Assembly: GCA_007922225.1 (NCBI GenBank)
Contig: ML679956.1
Coordinates: 72,284,111-72,348,110 of the forward strand
Direction: 5' to 3'
Length of the DNA: 64,000 nucleotides
DNA from: Emydura subglobosa
Lineage: Eukaryota > Chordata > Testudines > Chelidae
Each line of letters opens with the position of its first letter. Positions within the stretch are counted from its first letter, which is position 1. Of this stretch, positions 10,351-20,262 are shown one piece after another. The notes under the pieces were generated by a model that worked only from the letters and a program-made list of their open reading frames with translations, was not told where the DNA came from and searched no databases. The translations under genes were made by a program, and so were the position numbers.

Positions 10351-10859
10351 GATATTACAGGGCATTTTCTCAGCTGGTGCAAATGGAACATAGTCCCCTT
10401 GTCTACACTGAAGTTTCTCAGCTGAACGTATTTGGAAGCACTTTTACCAGGTCTAGGCAGCAGCTCTGTTAACCCTGGCAGGCAGCAAACAGAGGCCATG
10501 CAGCCATCTGTTTATCTGCAGGAATCCCACACAGGCAGTGTCCCTGGGCTCGCCCGTTTGGGTGAACTTGTCATTCAGTTGATGGGGGATCTTTCCTGCA
10601 CCTCAGGTCAGATGCACAGAACATGGCTACTGCCCCTGCTTCCCCCTCCTGGTTCTCATGATGAACCAAGAAGCCCCCGTGGGCAAGCTGTACCAGTGCG
10701 GGACTGGTGGACTCACCCAGCCAGGTCTTGGTGTGCAAGGTCAGGCGCCTTGTAGAAATGAAGGTCTTGGATGGCAGTAATTTTGCTGACAGCCAATCCA
10801 TCCACCCAAAGTAGTTATATGTCCCCCATTGCCACGGTATCCGAGCGCCTCATAATCTT
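10351..10859. other. Unassigned sequence
   Basis: A CTTGTCTACACTGAAG motif at about 10399-10414 is the kind of terminus seen on hAT-type MITEs, but no partner arm was found. The 107-codon frame at 10432-10755 has no domain features and overlaps an opposite frame. Confidence 0.35.
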
Positions 10860-11105
10860 CAATATAGTTATGCTCACAGCATCCTTGTGAGGTAGGCCAG
10901 TGCTATTATCCCAGTACAGATGGAGAACTGAGGCACAGAGAAGCAAAGCGCATTGTGCAGGAGGTCAGACTAGATGATCATATTAGTTCCTTCTGACCTT
11001 AGAGTCTATGAGTCTAAAGTGACTTGCCCAAGGTCATACAGGTAGCCTGTGTCAGAGCAGGGAATTGAACCTGTCTCCCCTAAGTCCCAGGCAGTTTAAT
11101 TTCAG
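10860..11105 (-). mobile_element. MIR-like SINE interrupted by a CR1 tail
   Basis: In reverse orientation: CATCCTTGTGAGGTAGG, TATTATCCCAGTACAGATGG, GAACTGAGGCACAGAGAAG, then after an interruption GACTTGCCCAAGGTCATACA, CAGGGAATTGAACC and CAAGTCCCAG-like head sequence. These are the modules of the MIR/CORE SINE read backwards. The core is split between AAAGCG (10945-10950) and AAAGTG (11016-11021) by a 65-bp insert. Confidence 0.75.
10951..11015 (+). mobile_element. CR1 3' tail nested in a SINE
   Basis: GCAGGAGGTCAGACTAGATG followed by ATCATATTAGTTCCTTCTGACC and TAGAGTCTATGAGTCT is the last ~60 bp of an old CR1 subfamily. It ends in the CTATGAGTCT octamer-like terminal repeat. It interrupts the SINE core, and the six bases on each side (AAAGCG / AAAGTG) look like a target duplication with one mismatch. 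This is an extremely short 5'-truncated insertion. Confidence 0.7.
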
Positions 11106-11309
11106 GTCCACCTTTAATAAGAACTTTAAATGTCTTTAAGTTGTATATTCAGGACCCAGCCTCCACTGCCTATTTCCTTGGTTGTTGCTTCACAGTTTCT
11201 CTGTAAAACAGAATGAGGGAATTCAAGAGAAGAAAGCACCAGGGGCCTGCAAACCAATAATTGTGGACAAAAGATGGTTATAAGAACAGCGAGTTAGAAT
11301 ACGGAATTT

Positions 11310-11660
11310 TCATCCTGTGGGAAATGTCGATATTTCAATGTCTGATTTTGTCCCAAATCAGGACCCAAAACTGAAATATAAAACTTCATGCAAATAAAAA
11401 AAAGCCATGAAACATTTAGAATTGGAAACAGTGAAGTGAAACGTTACGCCATTTTGCATTTTGATTTTTGGAAGTGGAAAAAAGGTGGAAAAGGTAAAAA
11501 TAAATAAATAAAATTCCATTTCCGACAATTAAAACAAAAACACAAAATGTGTCCCACAGGAAAGTGCCCCTGTGGGAAATTTCAATTTCAGCAAAATCCT
11601 AGTTTCCGCTCGGAAAATTTTTCATTAAAAAAATGTGACCGGCTCTAGTTCTAAGTAATA
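11310..11660. repeat. AT-rich repeat with CCTGTGGGAAAT modules
   Basis: CCTGTGGGAAAT occurs at about 11315 and again near 11571 in the same orientation, each followed by a TTTCAAT-type stretch. An inverted copy (TCCCACAGGAAAG) lies just before the second. AAATTTTTCATT then GACCGGCTCTAG closes the segment. The arrangement suggests a decayed palindromic element with internal duplication. Not assigned to a named family. Confidence 0.45.
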
Positions 11661-11789
11661 GTTCATACGGCTGTTGACTGACTGGTCAGAGTGTACCTGC
11701 TTAGTGACCTTAAACTATTGCCTTTTATTTACCTATTTTATTCCATATAGGTTTTTATACTGTGCTCCTCTCCCTCGTATCTGGCCATC

Positions 11790-11992
11790 ACGATCATTCA
11801 TGGGTTTTATCCTCACAACACCCCTGTGACGAAAGGAAACACTACCTGCACTTTACAGATGGGGATCTGAGGCAAAGGGTTCATAAAGCAATTTGCCCAA
11901 GGGCACACAGGAAGTCTGGCTGAGCTGAGAACTGGACCCATGTCTCCTAAATCCCAGCCAAGTGCCTTAACTACAGGGACTTCCTGTTTACA
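11790..11992 (-). mobile_element. MIR-like SINE
   Basis: Reverse-orientation modules: TATCCTCACAACACCC, CTGCACTTTACAGATGGGG, ATCTGAGGCAAAG, CAATTTGCCCAAGGGCACAC, GAACTGGACCCATGTCTCC and AAGTGCCTTAACTACAGG. These are the core and tRNA-derived head of the MIR/CORE SINE family. Fairly complete but diverged. Confidence 0.75.
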
Positions 11993-12800
11993 CTCCTCTG
12001 TACTAAGAGGGCCAGGATCTGCCCTCCGTGACATCAGGGTACACAGAGCAAAACCATGGACCCTGCAGCGCCTGCTGCCATGCGTGCTGTTGCCCTGTAT
12101 GTAACGCTGGTGTAACGGAGGGCCGCGTTTGGCTCATGGAATGCAGAAAAATGCTTCCATTTAACAGAAGATCCTCCTCACCTCCCAGAGCGAAACAGGC
12201 ACGTCTGCACTAGTGGAGACATTTAACCTTGTATTCCCCGGCCTAGCCGCTCTTCTCAGATTACACGTGGCAACAGTAGACCCCGTCATCAACCACGTAC
12301 CCATAACCAGGCCTTTTAATCTTTCTTCATAAATCAATCCCACCAGCTGCTGGCTCCGCTCTATTTACGGCTCAGACTGGGAAATCCCTGAATGAATCCC
12401 ATTCTGGCACAGGTATAATTGTAACCCTTGTTGTGGCTGGAGATCCTGGAATTCAGGTCTACAGTGCTTTTATCAGTCTCCCCGAGGCCTGGCCAGCAAC
12501 AACGGCAGATAAGATTTCTTGCCCTCAATTATCCCTGCTGTTAAGATTGTCAGATCTTTCACAAGAAGCAAAACTCCCAGGGAGTAAATACTGACACCTC
12601 CCTGTCTAGCCCTGCGTGTTAGGGAGACACTCAAAGTTAGCAGAGAGCTAAAGAAACTCAGAGGTATTTTCTATGTTGGAAACAATGTGGTCCTTAAAGA
12701 ACAGAATGAAATGTTGAATTAAACCCAGTTTGAGCACTGATTTAACTCAACAATTAAAGGGGGAATTCCCAGCTCCTTTCTAAATGGCATAAATTTCCAG
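11993..12800. other. Unassigned sequence
   Basis: No gene seen. GC-moderate, with short frames only. The AT-richer end (12640-12780) contains ATTTAACTCAACAATTAAAG and similar homeobox-like words but nothing diagnostic. Confidence 0.35.
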
Positions 12801-12892
12801 GGCCAGATTCTCAGGTGGTGTAAATCGGTGTAGCAGCATCGAAGTCAGAGGAGCAGCCCTGCTGATTTACACCATCGAATGGTATGGACCCT
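12801..12892. mobile_element. Palindromic MITE (TGGTGTAAATC arms)
   Basis: GGCCAGATTCTCAGGTGGTG on the left mirrors ...CACCATCGAATGGTATGGACC on the right. The inner arm TGGTGTAAATC is matched perfectly by GATTTACACCA. The loop contains a decayed CCATCGAAGTC centre. Non-coding. Confidence 0.7.
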
Positions 12893-13358
12893 GTTTCAGC
12901 GAGCCAGTGTCCATGCCTTAAACTTCACTGGTCCAGGACTGAACATGGCTCATTCTGCACAAACTACCCAGTGTAAATTTGGGGAGAGGGAGTTTTTTAG
13001 AGTTGAGTGGGGGAGGGAAGCAACATTTAGTGTTCTGTTTTTAATAACCATCACCCATCTGAAAACAGATCATAGGTGTTTGCAGCATTGGCAGTTGTCC
13101 CTGCGAAATGCAGTAGCAGAGATGGCCAGAGGTGCACGACAAATGTTACTGTCTCACCTGGGTCTGAAATTCATCAAATGACTCCACAGTGTATCATGCA
13201 GTTCTTGTATGGGGCTTGATTCACTTTAGTTCTACACCACTGAGACTCCACTGATTTTAATAAAGTGACACCAACATCAACCTGGGACCATACAGAAGCG
13301 GATAAGGCCATGGCATAGGTGTGTGTGTGTTCTGTCCATCGCACACACAGTGACCTGC

Positions 13359-13441
13359 AGGGCCCGACTCTCATCACACACTGACTTGAATGCAATTACT
13401 CCTGATGTACAGGTGCGCAAGGGAGATCAGAAGCAGGCCTG
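13359..13441. mobile_element. Palindromic MITE relic
   Basis: The left end AGGGCCCGACTCTCATCACA and the reverse complement of the right end CAGGCCTGCTTCTGATCTCC are inverted copies, with ATTACTCCTGATGTACAGG at the centre. Another half-element of similar type lies at about 13211-13275 (GGGCTTGATTCACTTTAG...CACTGAGACTCCACTGATT). Just upstream is a short GT run (13319-13330). Confidence 0.55.
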
Positions 13442-13693
13442 TTGGTTTCAATGGGCTTGTACAGGGTGCAAACCAAGCGAAGATTTGGCTCACACTTATC
13501 TAGTGCAAAAACGATGCAAACATTCATGCTAAGATTTTAAACCTCGAAAAGCCCGGAACTTCAGAAGTAAGATTCCCAGAGCAACCTTGACCCTCCCGGT
13601 TTGCTCATGCCCAGTAAGGGTCTCTCATTACATTACCGCATACCATTAATTGGCACAACTTTCTCCCCTGACCAAGGAACATATACAAATCGG

Positions 13694-13770
13694 GCCTGAT
13701 CCTGAGTGGTGCTGAGCACCAACAATACCACTGACTTTAGTGGGCACTCAGCACCTTGTGGGATCAGGCT
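13694..13770. mobile_element. Palindromic MITE (GCCTGATCCTG arms)
   Basis: GCCTGATCCTGAGTGGTGCT on the left mirrors the right end, whose reverse complement is AGCCTGATCCCACAAGGTGC. GAGCACC and GGGCACTCAGCACC continue the stem, and ATACCACTGACTTTAGTGGG forms the centre. About 77 bp, non-coding. It is the third palindromic element within 1 kb. Confidence 0.7.
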
Positions 13771-14039
13771 CGCTAGGATCTTTGGGCCTCCTTTGCAGAG
13801 GTTCTGTAGATTTGAGTTTAAGGTCACAGGTAAGGGACTGTGATTCTACTGCGTACAGAGAGAAAAAAGGAGGGCATATTGAGGGGGGTTTGTTTTTCAC
13901 CATTAACTCACCTTCTCCCAATGCCATGCTAATAACAAATGCATCCCCATGTACATTAAGGAGGACAAATAAAGGTTGATGTCTCTTTTAAATGCGGCTT
14001 TGCAGGAGGATGGGCTCATGGAGTGTAGATTTATTTTTT

Positions 14040-14350
14040 AAAAACCCTTTTTACTTTAATTGCCAGTTGTGATGGGAGAAAAAAATATGTAAAAAGTGAG
14101 AATAGCTAAAAATAGGCCCGATAAAAGACAGCATATCTAGCCATAAATTATCCAGAGCCCAATAAAAGCTCACTGAACGAGACAGTTGGAATATGTGAGG
14201 GCATGAAGACATAATGATATTAAATTAGAGCTTGCCTTCAGAAGTGAAGAGGGTTGTGAATTACTTTCATGTAAGAGCCTTGCTGGAATCGATAGCAGGC
14301 TTTGCTGCCTGTGGACAAAACCCCATAAATTTCATTTTATTTCTGTTGTC
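14040..14350. promoter_or_regulatory. Candidate conserved non-coding element
   Basis: Repeat-free AT-rich block. It contains a perfect MEF2-type site CTAAAAATAG (14106-14115), homeobox words (TTTAATTGCC, AATGATATTAAATTAG) and AATAAAAGCTCACTG. Nothing in it resembles the SINE or MITE modules of the area. A regulatory role is inferred from motif content and from the absence of repeats, not shown. Confidence 0.3.
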
Positions 14351-14654
14351 AGCAAGAGAAGAATGCACGTCATGGAGGCTCCGTGGAACGTGCTGCTTTT
14401 TCTGACTTCAGGAATAATTGCATTGATTGCCGTTCGGCTCACGATCCTAGCAGTGCGTGGATTTTTGATTTTTAAATCTGCCTCTTACCCCTTTGCTTTC
14501 ATGGGAAAAGCAAGGTGTTCACCGCCTGGTGTGCTTAGAGTTGTGCTAATACAATGATTCCCTAATACACTGTCAGTTTGACTCCGTTTCCATAGCTTCC
14601 TGGGAACCCTGGGTCTAAACTGAATATACAGATCAGCCATCAGATTCAATGGCA
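14351..14654. other. Unassigned sequence with a short hydrophobic frame
   Basis: A 64-codon frame (14363-14557) has a hydrophobic stretch, but there is no splice or promoter context and no recognised family. I treat it as chance. Confidence 0.35.
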
Positions 14655-14970
14655 GGCCCTAATTCTCCTCTCATGCTGCATCCATGCCTGAGTAACTGTA
14701 GTGAGTAGGAATTGGGTAGTCTGTTCAAATAGTTCAGGAGTCCTCTCATGCACTTCCATGTCTTCTATTGCAGTAGCCACTAGAACCTAAGAGAACAGCA
14801 GCGTGTCTGTGTAGCTAGCCGTTCTGCGTCAGTAACTGGATTCAGCTGTGTCCCTGTGGTTTCCTTGTATTCTTAATGTTGTGTAGAGAGCAAAGGCACA
14901 ACAGTCATTCTACTGGCTTCAGTGGAGCTGCTTCTGATTTACATGTGTGGGCGAGGAGAATCAGGTTCAA
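14655..14970. mobile_element. Possible MITE split by an insertion
   Basis: GGCCCTAATTCTCCTCTCATG at 14655 and the reverse complement of GCGAGGAGAATCAGGTTC at about 14951-14968 look like the two outer arms of one palindromic element (consensus-like GGCCNAATTCTCCTCTC). The right half keeps CTACTGGCTTCAGTGGAG as its centre. About 190 bp between the halves (about 14700-14890) does not fit the palindrome and may be an insertion. The reading is tentative. Confidence 0.35.
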
Positions 14971-15740
14971 GGTGGACCAAGTTTCATAGCCAGCTAGTGA
15001 CACTGAAGCTTACCATTTTGGTTAATGGTAAGACAGCATGACAAGTATCAGGAAGCTCTGAGCAAGGCCATTATTGCACATCCCCCTGATGGGTGGTAGT
15101 AAGCATACCTGGACAATGAATATTTTACACCGGGGGAAGCCAGAATGGGCAGCGATAAGCCCAGCCTCGGGACGGAAAAAGCCTGCCTTGACATGAATGC
15201 TATTGGCTGGGATATTGGCCAAGGGAGAGCTCTTGTTAACTGGATGTTTGGCAGGAAGCTGCTCCTCCAAGAAACCCGATGTCCATTAAACACACAATAT
15301 GTCAGCTCACAAGGGAAGGCACGGGCCATTTTGCCTTGTGGCTGAGAAAGCGGCAGCCAGCCAGCGAGCTGCATTCTTTTCATTCCACCCCAAAATTCTC
15401 CCTGAGGTTCATTTCCTCTTGAAGGTATTAGGGAGTGTTAAGGGAATAGGAATCTGCTCATTAAAGACAAGCCCAGTAGAGCCCTCTCGCTGCACAGGAA
15501 AGACCGCAGGGCTTAATTTATTCAATCAGTGTTGATCAGTTAGCAAGACTATTTCAGAATGCTTTAGATCCCTGGTAACCGGTACCCACACTGCCTGGAT
15601 TAAAGTGTTGGATTAGTCCCAAAAAAAATCATAGAAGCAGAGCTGGCTTTGAACATGCTTTTATTAATATTCAACTCAATCGGTCTGAAGGACCAGATGA
15701 ATAAAAGCAGTGAAAGTATTTTGAGATATTTATTACACTT
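14971..15740. other. Unassigned sequence
   Basis: Short overlapping frames on both strands between 15022 and 15535, none with a domain. AATAAAAGC at 15703-15711 and an AT-rich 3' part; no repeat terminus. Confidence 0.35.
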
Positions 15741-15985
15741 ACAGGCCCAGGTTTTCAAAGACGCGTGAGTGTGTTTGCTTGCGCTGTTGTCTGGCTAATT
15801 TGCCTGTGACCTTGCTGGAGCTGCATACAGGAGCCTGGCAATTACATGCCATCAGATGGGCACGCAAATGATCATTTGTGTGTGCAGTTGCCAGGTCAGC
15901 ATGTGCAATTACATTAATTGCGTACACAACTGACAGTTGTGCTCACGTCTTTTGCACGTGAGATGCTTGTGCGAATCTCTGGACC
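15741..15985. repeat. Decayed fold-back repeat
   Basis: Begins with CAGGCCCAGGTTTTCAAAG, a start common to palindromic turtle elements. It contains several inverted GCAATTA/TAATTGC and GGCAATTACATGCC / TGTGCAGTTGCCAGG pieces. No intact right arm was found; the assignment rests on the left terminus and internal symmetry. Confidence 0.4.
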
Positions 15986-16204
15986 ATGATGTATAATTTT
16001 GGGAGAATTTATACATGTAGGTAGACTAGGATTAGTCTGCTTCTGAATGTCTGGAGCCTTCGGCTGTAAGTAATGTCTTACGTGAGTATTTTTATGTTAT
16101 TAATTAACATTTTACGTCTCTTACTGTAAGACAGAGAAGCAATTCAGCACAAAAACCACAGGGTCTGCCTGTCAATCCTTTTGTCCAGGGAGAGCTTCCT
16201 CTCT

Positions 16205-16290
16205 CATGTCTGAGTCTGCAAACACTTAAGCACATGAGTAGCTTTATGCAAACTAGGTGTCCCATTGAACTCAACAGGGACAGGTGCTGA
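16205..16290. mobile_element. Half of a palindromic MITE
   Basis: GAGTCTGCAAACACTTAAGC then ACATGAGTAGCTTTATGC and GTCCCATTGAACTCAACAGGGAC (a self-complementary centre) match the left half plus the centre of the GCAAACACTTA-type fold-back family. The right half is missing. Confidence 0.45.
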
Positions 16291-17387
16291 AGGCAGAGAA
16301 GAAGAGAAATGGGGTCGTTTTGAGCCCTATTGCAGGAGGAGACGGGGGCCAGCAGCTGGTCTGCGTGATACAGTGTGCATGGAGCAGTCACGTGCATTTC
16401 TCCTCTGTGCTTAGGTTACCCATGGAGCATCCCCACCGCTGACAAAGACATGCTGCCAGGCCTGAGTCCCACTACCTTACGTGATGGGAGGCCAGGCTTT
16501 GCAACATTCTGGGGTTAAACCACAAGCCAGCGCTGTTGAGAGGCGTGAACGGAGGGCTCACATCCTGCCATATGGTTTTCACGCTCAGCCTGGCTTCCTG
16601 GCAGTAGCAAGCTGTTCAAACGGGTTCACTTCCACCCACGGGAGTTCTTTGGGTTCTGACAGCTGCCGGCTTGAATGCTGATCGAGTCCCTTGAGTTGTA
16701 CTTGTGGCGGCATCTCCTTCATTCAAGTGTTTATGGGTGGAAGTGGTTTAATGCTCAGAGCAAACATGACATCAGTGGGGGTGGACCAGCAACCCTTTCA
16801 CAGCAACTTGCCGAAGTCAGTGGATACTAACTCTTATTACATAACAAAGGTATCTAGCCTGGGGGCCCTCCTGTTTTCCAGCAGGCGAATCATTGCTCTG
16901 TACTGACACTGTCATTCCTAGACCCTTCGGAAGGAGCTGGTACCAGGTTATCTGCTTTCGAAGTTTCTGGGAAGCAACTGCATGAAAAGGACCAGGCACC
17001 CAACATGGTCTGAACAAAATTCACAAAGCCACAGCACATCCCCAAGAGAAAGCGGTGGCAGGTCTCGGCCTTCTCTGCTCAGCCTGGCGATGGGTTCAGT
17101 AAGAACAACATGGTGAAGACCATCCCGGTCAGCGGGTAACGAAGTGCTGAGCACCATCACCTTCTCCCCAGCCTGCCTGTCAGAGGCATGATGTCAACAA
17201 CAGCGGCTGCTGCATGGGATGGTGCATCCAGAAAAGGAGAAATGATGGTCTTTGGGAGAGGCAGGGACATGATGGTCTTACGGAGAATTTTGGACCCTCA
17301 TTCGTCGACAAGGCCTGAAATTGTTACGCTCATTTCCTGTAGCTTAGCGTTTTAGCTTACAGAGTTTTAGCAATGAACAACTTTGTA
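16291..17387. other. Unassigned sequence
   Basis: No gene or repeat was recognised. Several 60-70 codon frames on both strands (16481-17160) overlap each other, which argues against any of them being coding. Confidence 0.35.
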
Positions 17388-17472
17388 TTATTTGTATTTC
17401 AGTAGCACCTGGAAGCCCTAGTTATGGACCAGAACCCCACTGTGCTAGGTGCTGTACAACCAGGTTCTGTAC
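17388..17472 (-). mobile_element. SINE 3'-tail fragment
   Basis: TATTATTTGTATTTCAGTAG then CACCTGGAAGCCCTAGTTATGG, ACCAGAACCCCACTGTGCTAGG and TGCTGTACAA, read on the + strand. This is the reverse complement of the SINE tail (TTGTACAGCRCCTAGCACA...GGGGTCCTGGTCCATGA...ATACAAATAATA). The same module is at 48326 (minus), 21962 (minus) and 49048 (plus). Confidence 0.65.
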
Positions 17473-18260
17473 CCTGTGGCAAAAAGCTTAAAACGTTGAT
17501 TGCACATTTTTGCCATGTGAACTTTTGTTCCTTGCCAGTAGCCGGCTATTGATTCTGAAGGTCCTTGGCTAACATCCAGCTAGAAAGGGGCCCAATTCGC
17601 GCCCTGCCAGTGTGGAGTCAGACGCAGGCGTGCGATGTAGGCTCCGAAGATGAACGGTGCTGGAAGAGTGTCACCGGCTGCTCAACCCAATGCCTCAGTC
17701 CCATATCAGATCAGGGCTCACTCCTAGGAGGCACCATGAAACATTATGAAACATTGACGTTTCTACCACAACATTGCAAAGCTCACCGGTTTGTCATAAA
17801 CTTAAACCAGGAGGATCTTGTCTGCACTGGAGCTACGATGTGCTCTGTGCTCTTATTGGCGACTATCAGAGCTGCCCACATTAGGCATGCTTTGGTAGCA
17901 TATCTTCCAGAAATGCCCTGAGCGAATTCCCTTGAAATGCAGAGCAATCTAATGACATTATGGATATACACAAGGTAGGATTTAATTGACCCTATTTACA
18001 GTGACCAAGGCCATAATAGGGAAAACATGAAAAGAAAATGGATGGTACAGAAAGTACATTACTGAGATCTGTCTGAAAGCCTTAGTAACTCAAATAGAAA
18101 ATTTAGATTACAAGCGATAGGGGAAGACATTCATGTAAAACGTAGGGCCAGTTCTCCTTCAGATTTCATCAGCAGTTCTGTATCTCTAGAGGACAGGGCA
18201 TCTGGACACTGGAAAAGAGGAGGCCAGACAGCAAAAGAGACTCGACTCAAAAGAGACTGG
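17473..18260. other. Unassigned sequence
   Basis: The 118-codon frame at 17565-17921 has no recognised domain. It carries a direct ATGAAACATTATGAAACATT duplication near 17737-17756. Nothing else diagnostic. Confidence 0.35.
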
Positions 18261-18540
18261 TTGCCAGTTCTCACCCTTTTATTGTGAGTTTCATGATGTT
18301 GGTGTTTTTCGTAAAGCTCGAACTCCTGGAGTCAGGTGAATACATCAGACTCTCAGTTTTCATTTGTAAAGAAGGAAGTTTCTAGCCCTCACGGCTGTCA
18401 AGAGAAGGTCAATTCTGAGGATGCTGAAACCAGAAGGCAAATAAAAAGAACCCAACCTTTCTTATTTCTTTAAAATCTCCTGGTGTTTGCGGGGCCCAAC
18501 TCATGACTTTTGAATGCTGGGAGCTGGCAATACTGGACTC
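18261..18540 (+). repeat. Dispersed repeat R1, copy B (most complete)
   Basis: Bounded by TTGCCAG (18261-18267) and its inverse CTGGCAA (18534-18540), which suggests short terminal inverted repeats. Internal order: CTTTTATTGTGAGTTTCATG, GTAAAGCTCGAACTCCTGGA, TCAGTTTTCATTTGTAAAG, TTTCTAGCCCTCACGGC, TTTAAAATCTCCTGG, GACTTTTGAATGCTGGGAG. It shares this order with copies A, C and D. Non-coding. Confidence 0.65.
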
Positions 18541-18769
18541 CACCACATGCCACGGCCAAGTCAGAGGACTCTCAGGTAGGCTCTCCCCATTGGTGAGTCT
18601 GGGATTCCATCACACTGGGATCCCCCCCTTGCATACGAAGTGGCATCAGTTCATTGGATTACAAGTCTTTTCATTCCTATGGGGAAATTAAATGGTTACC
18701 TGGTTGTGGACAGCAAACATAACTGCTCTACAAATAGGCCTGGCTTTAAGAGGAAGGATGGTCTTGGGT

Positions 18770-18955
18770 GCTGGTCTGTGACTGAGGACAGCCAGATTTA
18801 ATTCCCTACCCTCCCATAGGTTTTCCCATGATGTTGTGTTGGTCATTTGACCTCTGGAATGTCCCAGCTGTAAAATGGGGATAATAGCACTTCCCTACCT
18901 CACACTGGGGTGGTGAGGATAAGATGATGAGCTGCTCAGCTAAGGGAGGGAGGGC
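18770..18955 (+). mobile_element. MIR-like SINE
   Basis: GGTCATTTGACCTCTGGAAT, GTCCCAGCTGTAAAATGGGG, ATAATAGCACTTCCCTACCTC and GGTGAGGATAAGATGATG follow the standard order of the core and 3' part of the amniote MIR/CORE SINE. The tRNA-like head is badly decayed (CTGTGACTGAGGACAGCCAG). Confidence 0.7.
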
Positions 18956-19445
18956 AGATCAGTACCTCTAGGATACAGCCTGTTTCCCCCTTGCTCCAGT
19001 TTAGAAAGCTGATTTCAGACCTCCGGGGAGCACACTCTCATTTTATGAGTTTCCCCTGGATTTCTAGTCTCTTGCGTGAGTTGATTCAGAGATGGTCTTT
19101 GAGCTTCACTGCACCACTTTATCAAGGCACTAGGACCTCTGCTATTCTGCTGGATGGCCAGTAGAACAAGAAACTTCCAGCCCCTGCCACGTAACTCTGG
19201 ATGCAATTTAAATGCCAACACAATACTGATATTGGGCCGGCTTCTGCCCTGGGCTACTAATGCAATTCCAATTGGGCTACATTCTCTGGTCCAGAGGGGC
19301 TGTGCTTGGTTCAGGACCAGAGATGAGATGGGGAAAAGTGGCTCTGGGCCACCTAAGTGGTCTCTGATCCTTGGCTTGCTAGCTGCTGTGTTTGGCTCCG
19401 GGTGGAGTTCCTAGCAGCCTAAATACTGCTGTAAACTGTGTCAGC
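18956..19445. other. Unassigned sequence
   Basis: Short frames on both strands (19015-19221 minus, 19154-19414 plus) overlap without domains. No repeat signature was identified. Confidence 0.35.
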
Positions 19446-19552
19446 TGCCAACAGTCCAGTTGGACCAATAAAAGATATGACCTCACCTACCTTGTCTCTC
19501 TAATATCCTGGGACCAACCAGGCTAAAACGCCACTGCATACAGGAGTCCCCC
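19446..19552 (+). repeat. Dispersed repeat 3' end (TTGGACCAATAAAAGATAT)
   Basis: CAGTTGGACCAATAAAAGAT then ATGACCTCACCTACCTTGTC, TCTCTAATATCCTGGGACC and AACCAGGCTAAAACGCC. I recognise this as the common 3' end of a widespread turtle retroelement (intact forms read TTGGTCCAATAAAAGATATT...GGGACCAACACGGCTACAAC). Only the last ~107 bp is present. I cannot name its class with confidence. Confidence 0.6.
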
Positions 19553-19608
19553 TGGGCTGTTCCAGCAGCTGGGAATTTCCAGAGTACACAGCTACTCCCC
19601 CTTTTCTC

Positions 19609-19642
19609 CAAACATATCTCCTAGGCAAACATATCTCCTAGG
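19609..19642 (+). repeat. Perfect 17-bp tandem duplication
   Basis: CAAACATATCTCCTAGG occurs twice with no spacer (19609-19625 and 19626-19642). Looks like a recent slippage event in otherwise unique sequence. No gene lies in 19553-20262; the 70-codon minus frame at 19696-19908 is treated as chance. Confidence 0.9.
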
Positions 19643-20262
19643 CTAAAGCCAAGAAAGAAATGATGCTCTAGTGGCTCTACACTGAGAGACTAGACTCAAT
19701 AAAAGACTGGCCTGACCCCTGGTATTAGGGCAGCTTTGTTTCTGTTTCTGCTCTCTGAGTCCTTCATGCCAATCTTAGTTAGTAGGGACAGATTCCCCGG
19801 GAATCTCTTTCTGGAGTAAGCCTTGGTTACAAAAAAATCAAATAAAAAAAAGTAGCATTTGACAGTTCTCTGGGAAGTGACTTTGATGCTATGAGACCTG
19901 AGACTCACTTGTGCAGCCTAGAATGATCTGAAAGGATGAAGCCCTGGAAAGCCATTCTGTGAGTTACAGAAATAGCAAGGTGATTAACTGATGCAGAGCT
20001 GAATTGTGAGCTGATGCTTGTGGGAAATTAATGCACCGTTTAATCTCTGCAATTAAAGTGAAGGCACTGGAAATGCAAAAGAAAGAATACACATTCTTTT
20101 CAAGGCTCATGGGGTACAGGATAAACAGTGGTGCCTGATTTTAGGTTCATAATGATTTGTATATAGAAGGGGCTATAGGCTCGCCAATTGATCTGATGAT
20201 CAGACGATAATAAGGTTCTTGTACCAGGATCAGGCTACACAGTTTTGCAAGGACCCTCGGGA

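Noticed and set aside
14363..14557. Small membrane protein (64 codons, hydrophobic)
   Set aside because: An isolated short frame in AT-rich DNA; no Kozak-like context, splice signals or homologue recognised.
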